Assembly: GCF_016907835.1 (NCBI RefSeq)
Contig: NZ_JAFBCT010000001.1
Span: forward strand, 3,720,001 to 3,784,000
Reading direction: 5' to 3'
Length of the DNA stretch: 64,000 nt
Source of the DNA: Agromyces cerinus
GTDB taxonomy: Bacteria > Actinomycetota > Actinomycetes > Actinomycetales > Microbacteriaceae
Part shown: positions 34,539-42,665 of the stretch, in pieces
Position numbering within the stretch: the stretch's first letter is position 1
Layout of the letters: every line of letters starts with the position of its first letter
Notes under the pieces: generated by a model
What the model saw: the letters and a program-made list of their open reading frames with translations, nothing else
Database searches by the model: none
What the model was told of the DNA's origin: nothing
Made by a program: the position numbers and the translations under genes

Positions 34539-34594
34539 GGTTCACCTTCCGGTAACCACGCCGCCGCCCGGTGTTGGCGGCAGCTGCCTACGTT
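34539..34594 (+). promoter_or_regulatory. Candidate PHO box and -10 of the phosphonate operon
   Basis: GGTTCACC (34539-34546) and GGTAACC (34551-34557) are two half-sites of the kind bound by actinobacterial PhoP. A TACGTT -10 follows at 34589-34594 without a good -35, as expected of an activated promoter. Phosphate-starvation control of phnD is inferred from this. Confidence 0.4.
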
Positions 34595-34654
34595 GAGCCA
34601 TCGGAACACACAGCATGCGCCTGCACCGGGCGCAGCGGTCACGAAAGGTTTCCG

Positions 34655-35581
34655 ATGAAGCTCAACACCAAGGCCTGGCCCGCGATCGCCGCAGCGGCCC
34701 TGCTCACCGTCGGCCTCGCCGCCTGTTCGTCGCCCTCCACGGCCGACGACGCCGTAGCGGATGCCTCGGGCGGCACGTTCGCCGTCGACGAGAACACGCT
34801 CGTCTTCGGCGTCGTTCCCGACTCGGTCGACACCGAGACGAACTACCAGCCGCTCATGGACTACATCGCGGCGGAGACCGGCAAGACGGTCGAGTACCAC
34901 GAGTCCACCGACTACGCCGCGCTCATCGAGGCCGCCGTCGCCGGCAAGATCGACGTCGCCTCCTTCTCGGGCTTCACTTATGTGACGGCCACGAACAACG
35001 GCGCCGCGCTCACCCCGATCTCCTCGATCATCACCGAAGAGGGCCAGGAGCCCGGCTACTTCTCGCAGGCGATCGTGCCCAAGGGCAGCGCCATCACCGA
35101 CCTCGCCGGCTTCAAGGGCAAGAAGGTCTGCTTCGTCGACCCGTCGTCGACCTCGGGCTACCTGTTCCCGAGCTACAACCTGCTGAACGAGGGCATCGAC
35201 CCCGAGACCGACGTCACCCCGGTGTTCGCGGGCAAGCACGACGTCTCGGTCACCAAGACCGGTGAGGGCGTCGAGTGCGAGGCCGGCTTCGCCGAGGACA
35301 GCGAGGTCGCCAAGAGCGACAAGGTCGAGATCGTCGCGGAGACCATGGTCCCCGGCGCTCCGATCGTGCTCTCGAACACGCTTCCCGAAGAGCTGCAGAC
35401 CCAGCTGACCGACATCCTCGGCGAGGTCACGATCGACGAGATCATCGCCGCCGGCATCGACAGCGCCGACAGCGATGCGTTCCGCAGCGTCTTCTTCGCC
35501 ACCTCGCCGGTGGACGACGCGTACTACGACACCATCCGCGACATCTGCGAGCAGACCAACGCGGAGCAGTGCCAGGGCTGA
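34655..35581 (+). CDS. phnD: Phosphonate ABC transporter substrate-binding lipoprotein
   Basis: A 308-residue lipoprotein with a signal peptide and lipobox LAAC at about residues 21-24. The mature part is a PhnD-type two-lobed binding protein: LVFGVVPDSVDTETNYQPLMDY, STDYAALIEAAVAGKIDVAS and a DPSSTSGYLFPS stretch that forms part of the phosphonate pocket. It captures organophosphonates (or phosphite/phosphate esters) outside the membrane for PhnC/PhnE. GAAAGG precedes ATG 34655. It is the first gene of an apparent six-gene operon running to 41506. Confidence 0.92.
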   Translation: MKLNTKAWPAIAAAALLTVGLAACSSPSTADDAVADASGGTFAVDENTLVFGVVPDSVDTETNYQPLMDYIAAETGKTVEYHESTDYAALIEAAVAGKIDVASFSGFTYVTATNNGAALTPISSIITEEGQEPGYFSQAIVPKGSAITDLAGFKGKKVCFVDPSSTSGYLFPSYNLLNEGIDPETDVTPVFAGKHDVSVTKTGEGVECEAGFAEDSEVAKSDKVEIVAETMVPGAPIVLSNTLPEELQTQLTDILGEVTIDEIIAAGIDSADSDAFRSVFFATSPVDDAYYDTIRDICEQTNAEQCQG

Positions 35582-35637
35582 CGCCTCGGCACTGACCACG
35601 GTCGAAGAAGCACGGAACAGGGAACACGGAGCACCGC

Positions 35638-36507
35638 ATGAGCACCCCAGTCGGCATCGAGGATCGAGTCGTCATCGACGTCACCGGACTCACGAAGGAG
35701 TTCGGCCGCACCGTGGCGCTGCAGGGGGCGTCGCTCACGGTCGCGCGGGGGGAGATCGTGGTGCTCCTCGGGCTCTCGGGATCGGGCAAGTCGACGCTGC
35801 TGCGTCATCTCGACGGGCTCGAGAGCCCGACCTCCGGTTCCGTGCGCGTGCTCGGCCAGGAGGTGCCGCGCCTTTCGGGGCGGCGCCTCCGGGCCCTGCG
35901 CAGCCGCATGGGCTTCGTCTTCCAGCAGTTCGACCTCGTGCCCTCGCTCACCGTGCTCGAGAACGTGCTGACCGGCGCGCTCTCCGAGCTCCGCGGGCCG
36001 CGCATCGGCCTCTGGAGCTACCCGCGGCGACTGAAGCTCACCGCGCTCGGCCATCTCGACCGGGTGGGCCTGCTCGACCGGGCCTACCAGCGCGCCGACA
36101 CCCTCTCGGGCGGCCAGCAGCAGCGCGTCGCCATCGCACGCGCCCTCATGCAGGGCCCCGAGATCCTCCTCGCCGACGAGCCCGTCGCCTCACTCGACCC
36201 CGAGTCGAGCGAGCAGGTCATGTCGCTCATCCGCGAGATCGCGATGGACGAGGGACTCACCGTCGTCTGCAGCCTGCACCAGGTCGACCTCGCGCTCTCG
36301 TGGGGCGACCGCATCGTCGGCCTCCGCCACGGCGAGGTCGTGCTCGACACCCCCGCCGAGGGGCTCTCCAAGGCCCAGGTCATGGAGATCTACGGCCGGG
36401 TCGCCACGTCGACCACCGAGCTCGAGGCGATCGAGATCGAGCTCACGGATGCCGCGGTCGACGCCGCTGCCGAGACCCGCCTCGCCGACGGCGCGCTGCG
36501 CTCATGA
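35638..36507 (+). CDS. phnC: Phosphonate ABC transporter ATP-binding protein
   Basis: A 289-residue ATPase with Walker A GLSGSGKST at 45-53, Q-loop FVFQQFDLVP, signature LSGGQ at 156-160 and Walker B LLADEPVASLD, with an H-loop in SLHQVDLA. This is the PhnC pattern. Residues from about 255 form an acidic, Ala-rich tail not needed for the fold. The stop overlaps the permease start by 4 bp (ATGA). Confidence 0.92.
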   Translation: MSTPVGIEDRVVIDVTGLTKEFGRTVALQGASLTVARGEIVVLLGLSGSGKSTLLRHLDGLESPTSGSVRVLGQEVPRLSGRRLRALRSRMGFVFQQFDLVPSLTVLENVLTGALSELRGPRIGLWSYPRRLKLTALGHLDRVGLLDRAYQRADTLSGGQQQRVAIARALMQGPEILLADEPVASLDPESSEQVMSLIREIAMDEGLTVVCSLHQVDLALSWGDRIVGLRHGEVVLDTPAEGLSKAQVMEIYGRVATSTTELEAIEIELTDAAVDAAAETRLADGALRS

Positions 36508-38297
36508 GCCTCGCCACCGCGACGCCGCCGACCCCGTCGGCACCGCCGCCCTCGCCTTCGATCGCCGAACGGGCGCCCCGCCGCCGCGTCTCACCGGAGC
36601 GCATCGCGGCGATCCTGACGCTCGGCGCGATCGTCGTGGCATCCGTCATCGCCCTCGCCGACTCGGGCATCTCGATCCCGAGCATGATCGACAGCTGGGG
36701 CAACGCCGAGCGGTTCTTCGCCCGCGTCGGCCCCATCACCTTCCCCGAGCCGGGGGAGCTCCTCTACCTGACCGCGCTCACGATCGGGCTCGTGCTCTGC
36801 GGCACGCTGCTCGCCGCGGTCATCTCGGTGCCCGTCGCCTACCTCGCCGCGTCGAACACGACGCCGGGCCGGGGCTGGCAGGCGTTCGGCCGCTTCGTCA
36901 CGGTGCTGACCCGTGCGATCCCCGACGTCGTGCTCGCGATGGTCTTCGTGCTCATGTTCTCGCTCGGTTCGCTGCCGGGCATCCTGGCGATCGGCATCCA
37001 TTCGATCGGCATGATCGCCAAGCTCTTCGCCGACGCCATCGAGCAGATCGACGAGGGCCCGCGCCGCGCCATCCGCGCCGCCGGTGGTTCGAAGCTGCAG
37101 GAGTTCACGAGCGGCATCCTGCCGCAGGTGCTCCCGTCGTGGGTCGCGACCGTGCTGCACCGCAACGACATCAACCTGCGCGGTTCGGTCGTGCTCGGCT
37201 ACGTCGGCGTCGTCGGCCTCGGCATGGAGATGTCGTTCGCATTCAAGTCGCTGAACTACTCCGAGGGCCTCGGTATCGCGCTCGTGATGTTCGCGCTCTG
37301 CGTCGTGATGGAGATCGTCTCGAGCGTCGTGCGGCAGGCCATGCTCGGCGGCACGCCGACGGGGCGCGGCCTCGGCGACCGGGTCGTGCGCTTCGCCGGT
37401 CGAGTAGGCGCGCAGCGCCGTATCGAGACCTCGTCGGCGGGTCTCGACACGCCTCTTTCGTCGGCTACTCGACCGGCGGGATCGTCGGCTCCTCGCCCGG
37501 CGGAGCTCGAGGCGGCGCTCCGCCGCCCGTGGGACGCCGTGCGGATCCGCAACACCGTCTGGGGCTGGGTCGCGCTCGCCGTCGTCGTCGGCAGCGTGCT
37601 CGTCTGCAACATCCAGTGGGGCGACCTCGTCACGTTCTGGGCGAAGGTCCCCGCGATCGCCGTGCAGTTCTGGCCGCCCAGCTTCGGCAACTACGACGCC
37701 GCCACCATGTTCGGCGCGATGGCGCAGACCATCGGCATCGCGCTCGCCGCGACCCTGCTCGCCTTCGTCGTCTCGGTGTTCGTCGGTTCGCTCGCCGCCC
37801 GCAACGTCGCCCCGAACGGCACCGTGCGCACCTCGATGCGGCTCCTGCTCGTGGTCATCCGCGGCATCCCCGAGGTGATCCTCGCGATCGTGCTCATCGT
37901 CATCACCGGCCTCGGCAGCCAGGCGGGCACGCTCGCCCTCGCGTTCGGAGGCATCGGCCTGCTCGGCAAGCTCATCGCCGACTCGTTCGAAGAGGTGAAG
38001 TCGGGGCCCGAGCGCGCGCTTCACGCCACCGGCGCGAGCCGCGGCCAGGTCTACGCGTCGGCGACGCTGCCGCAGGGCACGCGGGCGCTCATCGGCCACA
38101 GCTTCTACCTGCTCGACACCAACATCCGTGCGGCGACGATCCTCGGCATCGTGGGCGGCGGCGGCATCGGCTACTACCTGCTGAACGCCGGCCAGGGCTC
38201 GAACTACGCGGTCGTGACCGCGATCGTGCTCATGATCCTCGTCACCGTGCTCATCGTCGAGGGCATCGCGATGTGGATGCGGCGGGTGTTCCGGTGA
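36504..38297 (+). CDS. phnE: Fused phosphonate permease (PhnE-PhnE) with a repeat-derived linker
   Basis: A 597-residue protein made of two PhnE permeases in one chain. The first (residues about 25-290) ends with an EAA loop as IDEGPRRAIRAAGGSKLQEF; the second (about 345-597) has the loop VKSGPERALHATGASRGQVY. Each half has about six helices, so the fusion supplies the whole membrane dimer. The roughly 50-residue linker contains a complete palindromic repeat (bases 37398-37474, residues about 299-324) read in a frame that avoids its TAG. Many relatives carry two separate phnE genes, and the repeat may mark where they were joined. Overlaps phnC and the oxidoreductase gene by 4 bp. Confidence 0.9.
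   Translation: MSLATATPPTPSAPPPSPSIAERAPRRRVSPERIAAILTLGAIVVASVIALADSGISIPSMIDSWGNAERFFARVGPITFPEPGELLYLTALTIGLVLCGTLLAAVISVPVAYLAASNTTPGRGWQAFGRFVTVLTRAIPDVVLAMVFVLMFSLGSLPGILAIGIHSIGMIAKLFADAIEQIDEGPRRAIRAAGGSKLQEFTSGILPQVLPSWVATVLHRNDINLRGSVVLGYVGVVGLGMEMSFAFKSLNYSEGLGIALVMFALCVVMEIVSSVVRQAMLGGTPTGRGLGDRVVRFAGRVGAQRRIETSSAGLDTPLSSATRPAGSSAPRPAELEAALRRPWDAVRIRNTVWGWVALAVVVGSVLVCNIQWGDLVTFWAKVPAIAVQFWPPSFGNYDAATMFGAMAQTIGIALAATLLAFVVSVFVGSLAARNVAPNGTVRTSMRLLLVVIRGIPEVILAIVLIVITGLGSQAGTLALAFGGIGLLGKLIADSFEEVKSGPERALHATGASRGQVYASATLPQGTRALIGHSFYLLDTNIRAATILGIVGGGGIGYYLLNAGQGSNYAVVTAIVLMILVTVLIVEGIAMWMRRVFR
37398..37474. repeat. REP-like palindrome translated within phnE
   Basis: Second full copy of the GGTCGAGTAG...CTACTCGACC family, arms 37398-37430 and 37440-37474. 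It lies in the linker between the two permease halves and is read in frame as Gly-Arg-Val-Gly-Ala-Gln-Arg-Arg-Ile-Glu-Thr and onwards. Confidence 0.75.
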
Positions 38298-39490
38298 GCG
38301 CCGTGGCAGGCGCGGCGGGCTTCGACGTCGCCGTCGTCGGTTCGGGGATCGTCGGCCTGGGGGCCGCACTCGCCGCGCATCGTCGCGGGCAGCGGGTGGT
38401 GGTGATCGAGCGGGGAAGCGAGCCGTCCGGGGCATCCGTGCGCAACTTCGGTCACCTGTGCTTCACCCCGCAGGCCGGGCTCGCCCGCGAGTTCGCGCTC
38501 ACCTCTCGTGAACTGTGGCTCGGGCTCGCCCTCGATGCCGGCGTGTGGCTGCGCGAGTCGGGCACCCTCGTGGCCGCTCGCCGCGACGACGAGTTCGCCG
38601 TGCTCCGCGATCTTGCGGGCACGCGCGGCGACGAGGTCGAGCTGCTCACGGCGGTCGAGGCCGAAGCGCGGATGCCGCTCGCCCCGGGCACGGCCATCGG
38701 CGGCGCGTTCCTCCCGCGCGACCTGCAGGCGAACCCCCGTCAGGCCGTCGCCGCACTCGCCGCGCACCTCGAACGGGAGGGCGTGGAGTTCCGCCGTCGC
38801 ACCACGGTCGGCGCCGTGCGCCCCGGCCGGGTCGAGACGAGCCGCGGCCCGATCGACGTCGGCCGAGTCGTCGTGGCGGTGAACCACGACATCGACCTGC
38901 TCTACCCCGAGGTCGCCGAACGCCACGGCATCGTGCGGTGCTCGCTCGACATGATGCGGGTCTCCGCCGAACTGCGGATGCCGCTGGCCGCGCCGCTCCT
39001 CACCGGGTGGTCGCTCGTGCGCTACGGCGCCTTCTCGGCGACGCCGGCGGCCGCGGCGCTCCGCGCGCGGCTGCACGCCGAGCGGCCCGACCTCGCAGCG
39101 CTCGACCTGAACCAGATGTACACGCGGCTTCCCGACGGCACCCTCATCGTGGGCGACACCCACTCCCGGGGCGCCACCGTCGCTCCCTTCCAGCCCGAGT
39201 TCGCCTTCGAGTCGATGCTCGACGAGACCCGCCTGCTCTTCGGCATCGACGAGCTGCGCGTCGTCGAACGGTGGCAGGGCGTCTACGCGAGCGGGCCCGA
39301 CGACTTCCTCATCGAGGAGGTCGAACCCGGCGTGCACCTCGCAAGCGCGACCACCGGCATCGGCATGACGACGGGCCTCGGGCTGTCGGAGCACGTCGTC
39401 GCCGGGTTCTCCGGCGACGTCACGATCACCGCCGACGAGCCGGGCTTCGCCTCGGCACCCACGATCACCCTGCAGAAAGGCGCATCATGA
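38294..39490 (+). CDS. FAD-dependent oxidoreductase of phosphonate catabolism (TIGR03364-like)
   Basis: A 398-residue member of the DAO/glycine-oxidase family with the FAD-binding motif GSGIVG at residues 16-21, an ERGSEPSGASVRNFGH stretch, and C-terminal SATTGIGMTTGLGLSE. Enzymes of this clade (the proposed HpnW group) are encoded with phosphonatase-like hydrolases and PhnCDE transporters, and are thought to oxidatively deaminate 2-aminoethylphosphonate derivatives to an aldehyde. The GTG at 38294 overlaps the permease stop (GTGA), and the stop overlaps the next ATG (ATGA). The substrate, whether N-methyl- or 1-hydroxy-2-aminoethylphosphonate or another, is not decided by sequence. Confidence 0.85.
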   Translation: MSAVAGAAGFDVAVVGSGIVGLGAALAAHRRGQRVVVIERGSEPSGASVRNFGHLCFTPQAGLAREFALTSRELWLGLALDAGVWLRESGTLVAARRDDEFAVLRDLAGTRGDEVELLTAVEAEARMPLAPGTAIGGAFLPRDLQANPRQAVAALAAHLEREGVEFRRRTTVGAVRPGRVETSRGPIDVGRVVVAVNHDIDLLYPEVAERHGIVRCSLDMMRVSAELRMPLAAPLLTGWSLVRYGAFSATPAAAALRARLHAERPDLAALDLNQMYTRLPDGTLIVGDTHSRGATVAPFQPEFAFESMLDETRLLFGIDELRVVERWQGVYASGPDDFLIEEVEPGVHLASATTGIGMTTGLGLSEHVVAGFSGDVTITADEPGFASAPTITLQKGAS

Positions 39491-40338
39491 CCGCGAACAC
39501 CTCCGTCGACCTCTCCGACGATCAACTCGCCGAGCGCGACGAGCTGGCCGAACTCGCCGAGAACGGTGCGGATGACGCACGTGCGCTCGCCGCCGAGGAG
39601 CTCGAGGAACAGGTCGAAGAGTTCGAGGACGACGACTTCGACGACGACGAGGAGTCCGGTGACATCGAGCTGATCGTGCTCGACATGGCCGGCACCACCG
39701 TCGCCGACGACGGAGTCGTCGAGCGGGCGTTCGCCCTGGCCGCCGAGCGCAGCGGCATCGCCACCGGGGATGCCTTCGACGCCGCGCTGCAGTACGTGCG
39801 CGACACGATGGGCCAGTCGAAGATCGAGGTGTTCCGCGTGCTCGCCGATGGCGACGAAGACGCCGCGCAACGGGGCAACGCCGCCTTCGAGGGCGCGTAC
39901 GCCGAGCTCGTCGCGAGCGAGGGCGTCGCCGAGATCGCGGGTGCGGCCGGCGTCATCAGGGAGCTGCGGGGTGCCGGGGCATCTGTCGTGCTCACGACCG
40001 GGTTCTCGCCCGAGACGCGCACCGCGATCATCGACGCGCTCGGCTGGCACGACCTGGCCGACCTGCTGCTGTCGCCGGCCGATGCCGGTCGCGGTCGCCC
40101 GCACCCCGACATGCCGCTCACCGCGCTGCTGCGCACGGGGGCGAGCGCGGTCGACGCGATGGTCGTCGTCGGCGACACCGTGAGCGACATCGCATCGGGC
40201 GTCAACGCGGGCGCCGGGTTCGTGGTCGGCGTCCTGAGCGGCGCCCACGACCGCGACGCCCTCGAGGCGGCCGGCGCCGACGCCGTCATCGAGTCCATCG
40301 TCGAGCTGCCCGCGCTGCTCGGCCTCCGCGGCGAGTAG
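39487..40338 (+). CDS. Phosphonatase-like HAD hydrolase (TIGR03351-like) with acidic N-terminal extension
   Basis: A 283-residue HAD enzyme related to phosphonoacetaldehyde hydrolase PhnX. Motif I is DMAGTT (D66), cap-domain K112 in MGQSKIEVFR matches the Schiff-base lysine of PhnX, motif II is VLTTG (about 168-172), R204 in GRPHPDM replaces the usual HAD lysine, and motif III is GDTVSD (229-234). It should break the C-P bond of a 2-oxoethylphosphonate. Unusually, about 58 residues rich in Asp, Glu and Ala precede the domain, including a nearly pure acidic run at residues about 47-57. ATG 39487 overlaps the oxidoreductase stop. Starting further inside would need a rare start codon and would break the coupling. 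Confidence 0.88.
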   Translation: MTANTSVDLSDDQLAERDELAELAENGADDARALAAEELEEQVEEFEDDDFDDDEESGDIELIVLDMAGTTVADDGVVERAFALAAERSGIATGDAFDAALQYVRDTMGQSKIEVFRVLADGDEDAAQRGNAAFEGAYAELVASEGVAEIAGAAGVIRELRGAGASVVLTTGFSPETRTAIIDALGWHDLADLLLSPADAGRGRPHPDMPLTALLRTGASAVDAMVVVGDTVSDIASGVNAGAGFVVGVLSGAHDRDALEAAGADAVIESIVELPALLGLRGE

Positions 40339-40342
40339 CGCC

Positions 40343-41506
40343 ATGTCGATGCACACCGTCGTGCGGGTCGGCGACCTCGACGTCATCGTCAAGCCCTCAC
40401 CGGTCGCCATGGTCTGGTACGAACCCGGGCGCCCGCACGAGGCGCTCGCGGCGCCAGGCGTGCGGCTCGCGCCGGGGGAGGCGCTCGTCGAGGTCGAACT
40501 CGCGACCGTCTGCGGTTCCGACGTGCACACCGTCAGCGGCCACCGCTCGGCCCCCGCGCCGCTCGTGCTCGGGCACGAGCAGGTCGGCCGCGTCGTCGCC
40601 GTCGGCGACGGCGCCGTGCGGGCCGACGGGTCGCCGCTCGAACTCGGCGACCGCGTCGTCTGGTCGGTCACCGTCAGCTGCGGCGACTGCGACCGATGCC
40701 GCAGGGGGCTCACGCAGAAGTGCCGCACGCTCGCGAAGTACGGGCACGAGCGCGTGCACCGCGGCTGGGAGCTGTCTGGCGGGTTCGCCACGCACGTGCA
40801 GCTGCGCGAGGGCACCGCGACCGTGCGCGTCAGCGAGTCGCTGCCGGCGGCCATCGCGGCGCCCGCCTCGTGCGCGACGGCGACCGCGGTCGCCGCCCTC
40901 GACGCCGCCGAGGCGAAGGTCGAGCTCGACGGCGCCCTCGTGCTCGTCACCGGGGCCGGCATGATCGGACTCTCCGTCGCCGCGATGGCCGTCGAGGCCG
41001 GCGCCGAGGTCGTCGTCGCCGATCCGGATGCCTCGCGGCGGGCGTTCGCCCGACGGCTCGGCGTCGTCACGGCCGACCCGCTCGCGCGGGGCGCCGCACC
41101 CGAACGACTCGACACCGTGCTCGCCGGCTTCGCCGAGCGGGGCCTGCCGGAGGTGCTCGTCGCGATCGAGGCATCCGGAAGCGCTGCGGCGGTGCGCACC
41201 GTGCTCGACGTCGTCGGAGTCGGCGGTGTCGCCGTGCTCGTCGGCAGCGTCTCACCGGGTTCCGAGGTCACACTCGACCCCGAGACGATCGTGCGCCGAC
41301 TCGCCACCGTGACCGGCGTGCACAACTACACGGCGGGTCAGCTCGAGCGTGCGGTCGGGTTCCTCGAGCGGTCGTGGCAGTCGCTGCCGTTCGACGAACT
41401 CGTGGGTGTGACACATCCGCTCGCCGAACTCGACCTCGCGCTCGAGGAGGCCGCGACCGGCCTGCACGTGCGCGTCGGGGTCGCGCCGGGACGTCGGCCC
41501 ATCTGA
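40343..41506 (+). CDS. Zinc-dependent alcohol dehydrogenase of phosphonate catabolism (TIGR03366-like)
   Basis: A 387-residue medium-chain dehydrogenase with catalytic zinc ligands Cys in ATVCGSDVHT and Glu/His in GHEQVG, a structural zinc cluster CGDCDRCRRGLTQKC, and the NAD(P) motif GAGMIG. It falls in the group found beside phosphonatase-like genes (proposed HpnZ), which may reduce or oxidise the aldehyde released by C-P cleavage. It starts 4 bp after the HAD gene. The alternative ATG at 40349 would remove two residues. It is the last gene of the cassette. Confidence 0.85.
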   Translation: MSMHTVVRVGDLDVIVKPSPVAMVWYEPGRPHEALAAPGVRLAPGEALVEVELATVCGSDVHTVSGHRSAPAPLVLGHEQVGRVVAVGDGAVRADGSPLELGDRVVWSVTVSCGDCDRCRRGLTQKCRTLAKYGHERVHRGWELSGGFATHVQLREGTATVRVSESLPAAIAAPASCATATAVAALDAAEAKVELDGALVLVTGAGMIGLSVAAMAVEAGAEVVVADPDASRRAFARRLGVVTADPLARGAAPERLDTVLAGFAERGLPEVLVAIEASGSAAAVRTVLDVVGVGGVAVLVGSVSPGSEVTLDPETIVRRLATVTGVHNYTAGQLERAVGFLERSWQSLPFDELVGVTHPLAELDLALEEAATGLHVRVGVAPGRRPI

Positions 41507-41541
41507 TCCGGAAATCTGGAGACCTGAGGAGCAGGGAGACG

Positions 41542-41547
41542 TAGGCT
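41542..41547 (+). promoter_or_regulatory. -10 box ahead of the EEP nuclease gene
   Basis: TAGGCT, nine bases before ATG 41557. This would give a leaderless or almost leaderless transcript for the three-gene unit 41557-43219. Confidence 0.45.
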
Positions 41548-41556
41548 GATCGAATC

Positions 41557-42249
41557 ATGCGCGTCATCAGCTACAACCTTCGCAAGCACCGGGCGAGCGG
41601 TGAACTCGTCGGGCTCGTCGAGCGCTATGCGCCCGACATCCTGTGCCTGCAGGAGTGCGACACGCAAGACCTGCCGCAGCAGATCCACGACCTGCAGCTC
41701 GCCGACGCGACCCAGCGCAACCGGCTGGGCCTCGCGCTCTACTACGACGCCGAGCGGTTCCGGGCCGTGCGCATCCAGGCGTTCGCGCTCAAGAAGTCGC
41801 TGCACGACCGGCTGCTGCAGCCCGCGCACGAGCGCCTCATCGGCGTGCGCCTCTACGACAACGAGGCGCAGCGCGAGCTGATCGTCGCCTCGTTCCATGC
41901 CGCGCCGCTGACCGCGCTGAATTCGCTGCGGCGGCACCAGATCAAGTCGGCGCTCGGCGAGCTGCAGTTCCTCGGTCCGGGTCTGCCGACGCTCATGGTC
42001 GGCGACTACAACTACCCGATCTTCAAGGAGAACCTCGGCGAGAAGGTGCGCGACTCGGGCTACGACCTGACGCTCAGCGACAAGCGCACCTACACGAGGT
42101 ACAAGTTCTTCCGCGGGCACTTCGACCTCGCGACGTCGGTCGGGCTCGACATCGCCGGCGTCGAGACGCTCGCGCGCGGGTCGTCCGACCACATGCCGAT
42201 CCTCGTCGACGCCGACTACAGCGTCGCGGTGCCGGCGAGCGCCTCGTGA
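41557..42249 (+). CDS. Endonuclease/exonuclease/phosphatase (EEP) family protein
   Basis: A 230-residue EEP-fold protein. The metal and catalytic motifs are in order: N in YNLRKH, E in CLQECD, H in SFHAAP, D/N in VGDYNYP, and the terminal SSDHMP. Members cut phosphodiesters in DNA, RNA or small molecules. No signal peptide, so it is probably intracellular. It is followed without gap by two conserved actinobacterial genes of unknown role (4-bp overlap GTGA). The specific substrate is unknown. Confidence 0.8.
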   Translation: MRVISYNLRKHRASGELVGLVERYAPDILCLQECDTQDLPQQIHDLQLADATQRNRLGLALYYDAERFRAVRIQAFALKKSLHDRLLQPAHERLIGVRLYDNEAQRELIVASFHAAPLTALNSLRRHQIKSALGELQFLGPGLPTLMVGDYNYPIFKENLGEKVRDSGYDLTLSDKRTYTRYKFFRGHFDLATSVGLDIAGVETLARGSSDHMPILVDADYSVAVPASAS

Positions 42250-42665
42250 TCGGTCGCGAGCTCGCCCTCGCGCTGCGGGAGGCCGGGCTCGCGTGGGACC
42301 CGGAGTCGGGCGACCGGTTCCAGCTCCACGTGCCCGGCGCCGTCGAGTCCGAGATCGAGGCCGACGTCTTCACGGTCAGCGAGATGACGATCGAGCCGCA
42401 GGAGTTTCCGACCGACACGATCCTCGGCTTCAACGGCACGACCGAATGGGCGCTCGACTCGGTGTCCGTCGGCGACGCGGTGTGGCTGCCGCGCGAAGAC
42501 CAGCTGCGGGAACTGCTGCGCGGGGCGTTCCGCGCGCTGCGACGTCTCGACGACGCGTTCGAGGTCGAGATCGAGCTCGGCGGCGAGACGCGCCGCTTCG
42601 AGCATCCCGACGTGGCCGAGGCGTACGGACTCGCCCTGCTCGAGCTGATCGGGCGATCACGATGA
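42246..42665 (+). CDS. Conserved actinobacterial protein of unknown function
   Basis: A 139-residue soluble protein with IGRELALALREAGLAW, ILGFNGTTEWALDSV and AVWLPREDQLRELLRGAF as recognisable blocks. Relatives in the Microbacteriaceae are often labelled as CpaE-like pilus proteins, but no pilus genes are present here and I see no ATPase motif, so I do not adopt that name. GTG 42246 overlaps the nuclease stop; the stop overlaps the next ATG (ATGA). Confidence 0.65.
   Translation: MIGRELALALREAGLAWDPESGDRFQLHVPGAVESEIEADVFTVSEMTIEPQEFPTDTILGFNGTTEWALDSVSVGDAVWLPREDQLRELLRGAFRALRRLDDAFEVEIELGGETRRFEHPDVAEAYGLALLELIGRSR

Noticed and set aside
42246..42665. Naming the 139-residue protein a CpaE-like pilus assembly protein
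   Set aside because: No Walker or receiver-like motifs and no pilus genes nearby; kept as unknown.
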